From positions 1-7,821 of the forward strand of contig JADGOF010000090.1 in the NCBI GenBank assembly GCA_017883105.1: a stretch of 7,821 nucleotides of DNA, in the 5' to 3' direction. Below the pieces are notes generated by a model, which saw only the letters and a list, made by a program, of their open reading frames with translations, did no database searches and had not been told where the DNA came from. Below are positions 5,664-7,821 of this stretch, one piece after another. Source of the stretch: Acidimicrobiales bacterium. Lineage in GTDB: Bacteria; Actinomycetota; Acidimicrobiia; Acidimicrobiales; RAAP-2. The translations under genes were made by a program, and so were the position numbers. Every line of letters starts with the position of its first letter. Position 1 is the first letter of the stretch.

Positions 5664-6686
5664 ATGGCCGATCACCACATCAACCGGGTCCTCGGGATCG
5701 AGACCTCGTGTGATGAGACGGCCGCCTCGGTGGTCGACGGGGGATCGGCGATCGTGTCGTCGGTGGTCAGCAGCCAGATCGACCTGCACGCGCGCTACGG
5801 CGGGGTGGTCCCCGAACTGGCCGGCCGGGCCCATGTGGAGCTGCTCACCCCGGTGCTGTCCGACGCCCTGGCCCAGGCCGGTTCCGATACGTCGGGGACG
5901 GGGATCGACGCCATCGCCGTCACCTACGGACCGGGACTCATCGGCTCGCTGCTGGTCGGCGTGGCCGAGGCCAAGGCCCTGTCCATGGTGTGGGGAGTGC
6001 CCATGGTCGGGGTCAACCACCTCGAAGCCCATCTGTTTGCCTCGCTGCTGGAGCAGCCGGACCTGGGGTGGCCCCTGGTCGTCTTGTTGGTCTCCGGCGG
6101 CCACACCCTGCTCATCGAGGTCACCGAGCCGGGCCGCTACCGGTTGCTGGGCGGGACCATCGACGACGCGGCCGGCGAGGCGTTCGACAAGGTGGCCCGC
6201 TATCTGGGTCTGGGCTATCCCGGTGGTCCGGCCATCGACCGCCTCGCCGAGCTCGGTGACCCGGGTGCGTTCGCCTTTCCCCGGTCACTCCCGGGGGACG
6301 GGTACGACTTCTCCTTCAGCGGGTTGAAGACCTCGGTGGTCAACACCGTCCGCAAGCACCCCGATGCCGCCACCGAGGACGTGGCCGCATCCTTCCAGCA
6401 GGCGGTGGTCGACGTGCTGGTGACCCGGGCCCGCCGGGCGGCGGCCGACACGGGGGCTCGGGCGGTCTGCCTGGCCGGCGGTGTAGGCGCCAACTCGCTG
6501 CTCCGCCGGCGGATCGAAGAGGCGTGCGCCCATGACGGGATCGGGGCCTTCCTGCCCAGCCGGGCCCTGTGCACGGACAATGCGGCCATGGTGGCCGCGG
6601 CCGGTTGGTGGCGCCTCCGCAACGGCGGGCCCAGCCCGTTGAACCTCGGGGCCGACCCCAATCTCCGGTTGGTCTCCGTCCCCTGA
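5664..6686 (+). CDS. tsaD: tRNA N6-adenosine threonylcarbamoyltransferase TsaD (Kae1/Gcp family)
   Basis: TsaD transfers the threonylcarbamoyl group from threonylcarbamoyl-AMP to N6 of A37 in ANN-reading tRNAs, with TsaB and TsaE. The 340-residue length is standard. It begins RVLGIETSCDETAASVV (8-24), has YGPGLIGSLLVG (88-99), the metal-binding histidines in NHLEAHLFA (His119, His123), LLVSGGHT (141-148), the FDKVARYLGLGYPGGP segment (174-189), FSFSGLKTS (216-224), LAGGVGANSLL (270-280) and the third metal ligand Asp305 in CTDNAAM. All catalytic features are intact. ATG 5664 is preferred; a GTG at 5643 is in frame but adds only seven residues and would place the likely -10 box inside the gene. 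There is no Shine-Dalgarno, so the message is probably leaderless. tsaD follows rimI by 43 nt. Confidence 0.96.
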   Translation: MADHHINRVLGIETSCDETAASVVDGGSAIVSSVVSSQIDLHARYGGVVPELAGRAHVELLTPVLSDALAQAGSDTSGTGIDAIAVTYGPGLIGSLLVGVAEAKALSMVWGVPMVGVNHLEAHLFASLLEQPDLGWPLVVLLVSGGHTLLIEVTEPGRYRLLGGTIDDAAGEAFDKVARYLGLGYPGGPAIDRLAELGDPGAFAFPRSLPGDGYDFSFSGLKTSVVNTVRKHPDAATEDVAASFQQAVVDVLVTRARRAAADTGARAVCLAGGVGANSLLRRRIEEACAHDGIGAFLPSRALCTDNAAMVAAAGWWRLRNGGPSPLNLGADPNLRLVSVP

Positions 6687-6729
6687 CCACCACGGTGTCC
6701 CCTCCCGGGGCGCGGCCGCATGCATATTG

Positions 6730-6756
6730 CTGGCACTCGGGCCTGTCGGTTGCCAA
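6730..6756 (+). promoter_or_regulatory. Degenerate upstream CIRCE-like operator
   Basis: CTGGCACTC (6730-6738), nine bases, then GGTTGCCAA (6748-6756). Against the CIRCE halves TTAGCACTC and GAGTGCTAA this gives 7/9 and 6/9, with the correct 9-bp gap. The inverted TGGCA/TGCCA cores match each other exactly. The right arm covers the -35 box at 6750-6755. It would be a weak second HrcA site. Confidence 0.45.
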
Positions 6757-6778
6757 ACGCCGCGTGGGGCGTTATCGT
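6750..6778 (+). promoter_or_regulatory. Sigma-A-like promoter of groES-groEL
   Basis: A -35 box TTGCCA (6750-6755, 5 of 6 with TTGACA) is followed by exactly 17 bp and a -10 box TATCGT (6773-6778, 4 of 6 with TATAAT). The expected start site is about 6784-6786, inside the CIRCE operator, leaving a leader of about 45 nt before groES. Confidence 0.7.
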
Positions 6779-6804
6779 TGGCACTCGCTACCCTCGACTG
6801 CTAA
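6778..6804 (+). promoter_or_regulatory. CIRCE operator (HrcA binding site)
   Basis: Half-site TTGGCACTC (6778-6786), nine bases, then GACTGCTAA (6796-6804). Each half matches the CIRCE consensus (TTAGCACTC, GAGTGCTAA) at 8 of 9, and the gap is the canonical 9 bp. It touches the last base of the -10 box and covers the predicted start site, the usual place for repression by HrcA. Expected behaviour is repression at normal temperature and release on heat shock, when GroEL is busy with unfolded protein. The hrcA gene itself is not in the window. Confidence 0.9.
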
Positions 6805-6814
6805 CGCGTGCCAC

Positions 6815-6820
6815 AGGAGG
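6815..6820 (+). promoter_or_regulatory. Strong Shine-Dalgarno of groES
   Basis: AGGAGG, a perfect anti-SD match, 9 nt before ATG 6830. It is the strongest ribosome binding site in the window, fitting a highly expressed gene, and it rules out starts further upstream in the same open frame. Confidence 0.85.
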
Positions 6821-6829
6821 CCCGAACAC

Positions 6830-7123
6830 ATGAGTCTGCATCCCCTTGACGATCGCATCGTCGTCCGTCCCGGTGAATCCGAGGAGACCACGGCCTCCGG
6901 TCTGGTCATCCCTGACACCGCCAAAGAGAAGCCCCAGCAGGGCGAAGTACTGGCCGTCGGCCCCGGCCGCCGCGCCGAGTCCACCGGTGAGCTCGTCCCG
7001 CTCGATATCGCCGTGGGCGACACCGTCGTCTACTCCAAGTACGGAGGCACCGAGATCAGCGCCGACGGCGAGGACCTGCTGATTCTGTCGAGCCGCGACA
7101 TCCTGGCCAAGGTGACCAAGTAA
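6830..7123 (+). CDS. groES: Co-chaperonin GroES (Cpn10)
   Basis: GroES forms the seven-subunit lid that closes the GroEL folding chamber in the cytoplasm. The 97-residue length is typical. It starts LHPLDDRIVVRP (3-14), followed by the mobile loop region (about 16-35) with the GroEL-contacting GLVIP (24-28), then GEVLAVGPG (38-46), VGDTVVYSKYGGTEI (62-76) and the closing LLILSSRDILAKV (83-95). It is the first gene of a CIRCE-controlled operon. Its TAA stop shares a base with the groEL start (TAATG), so the two are translated together. The frame is open further upstream, but the AGGAGG and the family start agree on ATG 6830. Confidence 0.97.
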   Translation: MSLHPLDDRIVVRPGESEETTASGLVIPDTAKEKPQQGEVLAVGPGRRAESTGELVPLDIAVGDTVVYSKYGGTEISADGEDLLILSSRDILAKVTK

Positions 7124-7821
7124 TGCCCAAGATCCTCAAGTTCGATGAAGCCGCGCGTCGCAGTCTCGAGACGGGTGTCAACAAGCTGGCCGACACTGTC
7201 AAGGTGACCCTAGGGCCCAAGGGTCGCAACGTGGTCATCGAGAAGAAGTTCGGAGCTCCCACCATCACCAACGACGGCGTGTCCATCGCCCGTGAGGTGG
7301 AGTTGGATGACGTCTTCGAGAACATGGGCGCCCAGCTGGTCAAAGAAGTTGCCACCAAGACGAACGACGTGGCCGGGGACGGCACCACTACCGCCACGGT
7401 CCTCGCCCAGGCCCTGATACGCCAGGGGCTGCGCAACGTCGCCGCCGGGGCCAATCCCCTTGGACTTCGCAAGGGCATCGACAAGGCCGTGACGGCGGCG
7501 GTGGCCTCGATCAAAGAGCAGTCCAAGGAGATCGACTCGAAGACGGAGATCGCCCAAGTGGCCTCCATCTCCGCCGCCGACTCGGCCATCGGTGAAGTGC
7601 TGGCCGATGCCATCGACCGCGTGGGCAAGGACGGGACCGTTACTGTCGAAGAGTCCAACACGTTTGGCATCGACCTCGAGTTCACCGAGGGCATGCAGTT
7701 CGACAAGGGCTACCTGTCCCCATACTTCGTGACCGACGCCGAGCGTCAAGAGGCCGTCCTCGACGACCCGCTGATCATCTTCGTCAACCAGAAGATCAGC
7801 GCCGTCCACGACATGGTCCCC
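7123..7821 (+). CDS. groEL: Chaperonin GroEL (Cpn60), N-terminal 233 residues (partial at window end)
   Basis: GroEL is the ATP-driven double-ring chaperonin that folds proteins together with GroES. The frame runs open from ATG 7123 to the last base, so about 300 residues are missing. What is present covers the first equatorial segment, the first intermediate segment and the start of the apical domain. It begins MPKILKFDEAARRSLETG and has the nucleotide-binding VTLGPKGRNVV (28-38), ITNDGVSIAREVEL (48-61) and GDGTTTATVLAQ (85-96, with the metal-binding Asp86). The apical entry has EFTEGMQFDKGYLSPYFVT (186-204), including the substrate- and GroES-binding tyrosines Tyr197 and Tyr201. The ATG overlaps the groES stop by one base (TAATG), with AAGG at 7109-7112 as a modest Shine-Dalgarno. 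Actinobacteria often have two groEL genes; position beside groES suggests the GroEL1-type copy, but the diagnostic C-terminus is not visible. Confidence 0.97.
   Translation, partial: MPKILKFDEAARRSLETGVNKLADTVKVTLGPKGRNVVIEKKFGAPTITNDGVSIAREVELDDVFENMGAQLVKEVATKTNDVAGDGTTTATVLAQALIRQGLRNVAAGANPLGLRKGIDKAVTAAVASIKEQSKEIDSKTEIAQVASISAADSAIGEVLADAIDRVGKDGTVTVEESNTFGIDLEFTEGMQFDKGYLSPYFVTDAERQEAVLDDPLIIFVNQKISAVHDMVP

Noticed and set aside
6687..6720. Possible rho-independent terminator after tsaD (CCCC/GGGG around 6699-6710)
   Set aside because: The stem is only about four base pairs with a short loop and there is no T-run after it.
6569..6829. N-terminal extension of groES by the upstream open frame
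   Set aside because: The extension would cross the tsaD end, promoter and CIRCE operator; the AGGAGG at 6815-6820 and family alignment fix the start at 6830.
7056..7809. Minus-strand open frames (216 and 199 codons) opposite groEL
   Set aside because: The + strand encodes an unmistakable GroEL N-terminus here, so these are shadows of its codon pattern.

Overview
The window is 7.8 kb of high-GC, gene-dense bacterial chromosome with every real gene on the + strand. It carries conserved housekeeping genes in an order typical of Actinomycetota: glmS end, acpS, nnr, alr, udg, tsaE, tsaB, rimI, tsaD, groES, groEL start. Frequent GTG starts, very short spacers, likely leaderless starts and a CIRCE-controlled groESL operon fit that phylum. 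The protein style (fused Nnr, GroEL start MPKILKFDE) suggests a deep-branching class such as Acidimicrobiia, but that finer placement is an inference.

Region 1 (1-3159) is a cell-envelope and cofactor block. It holds the last 22 codons of glmS (glucosamine-6-phosphate synthase), acpS (4'-phosphopantetheinyl transferase for acyl carrier protein), a fused NAD(P)H-hydrate epimerase/dehydratase, and alr (alanine racemase). GlmS and Alr both supply peptidoglycan precursors. The nnr and alr genes overlap by 8 nt, so this looks like one transcript entering from upstream.

Region 2 (3188-6686) is a tRNA t6A block with one DNA-repair gene at its head. A [4Fe-4S] family 4 uracil-DNA glycosylase has a -10-like hexamer placed for a leaderless GTG start. 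It overlaps tsaE; tsaE overlaps tsaB and tsaB overlaps rimI by 4-nt ATGA junctions. After 43 nt comes tsaD, which has no Shine-Dalgarno but has its own -10-like hexamer at leaderless distance. TsaB, TsaD and TsaE are the three proteins that transfer the threonylcarbamoyl group to A37 of ANN-decoding tRNAs. The partner that makes the intermediate (TsaC/Sua5) is not in this window.

Region 3 (6687-7821) is the heat-shock chaperonin operon: an intergenic control region, groES, and the first 233 codons of groEL, which runs off the window. The control region has a good sigma-A-like promoter and a clear CIRCE operator (16 of 18 half-site bases match the consensus). A second, weaker CIRCE-like element lies 48 bp upstream. 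Together they cover both the -35 box and the start-site side of the -10 box.

I found no mobile element, CRISPR array, RNA gene, phage gene or toxin-antitoxin pair, and no plainly new biological system. The points most worth a second look are the tandem operator arrangement, the udg gene heading the t6A block, the paired leaderless starts, the AcpS start choice with its duplicated C-terminal tail, and the altered acetyl-CoA loop of RimI.
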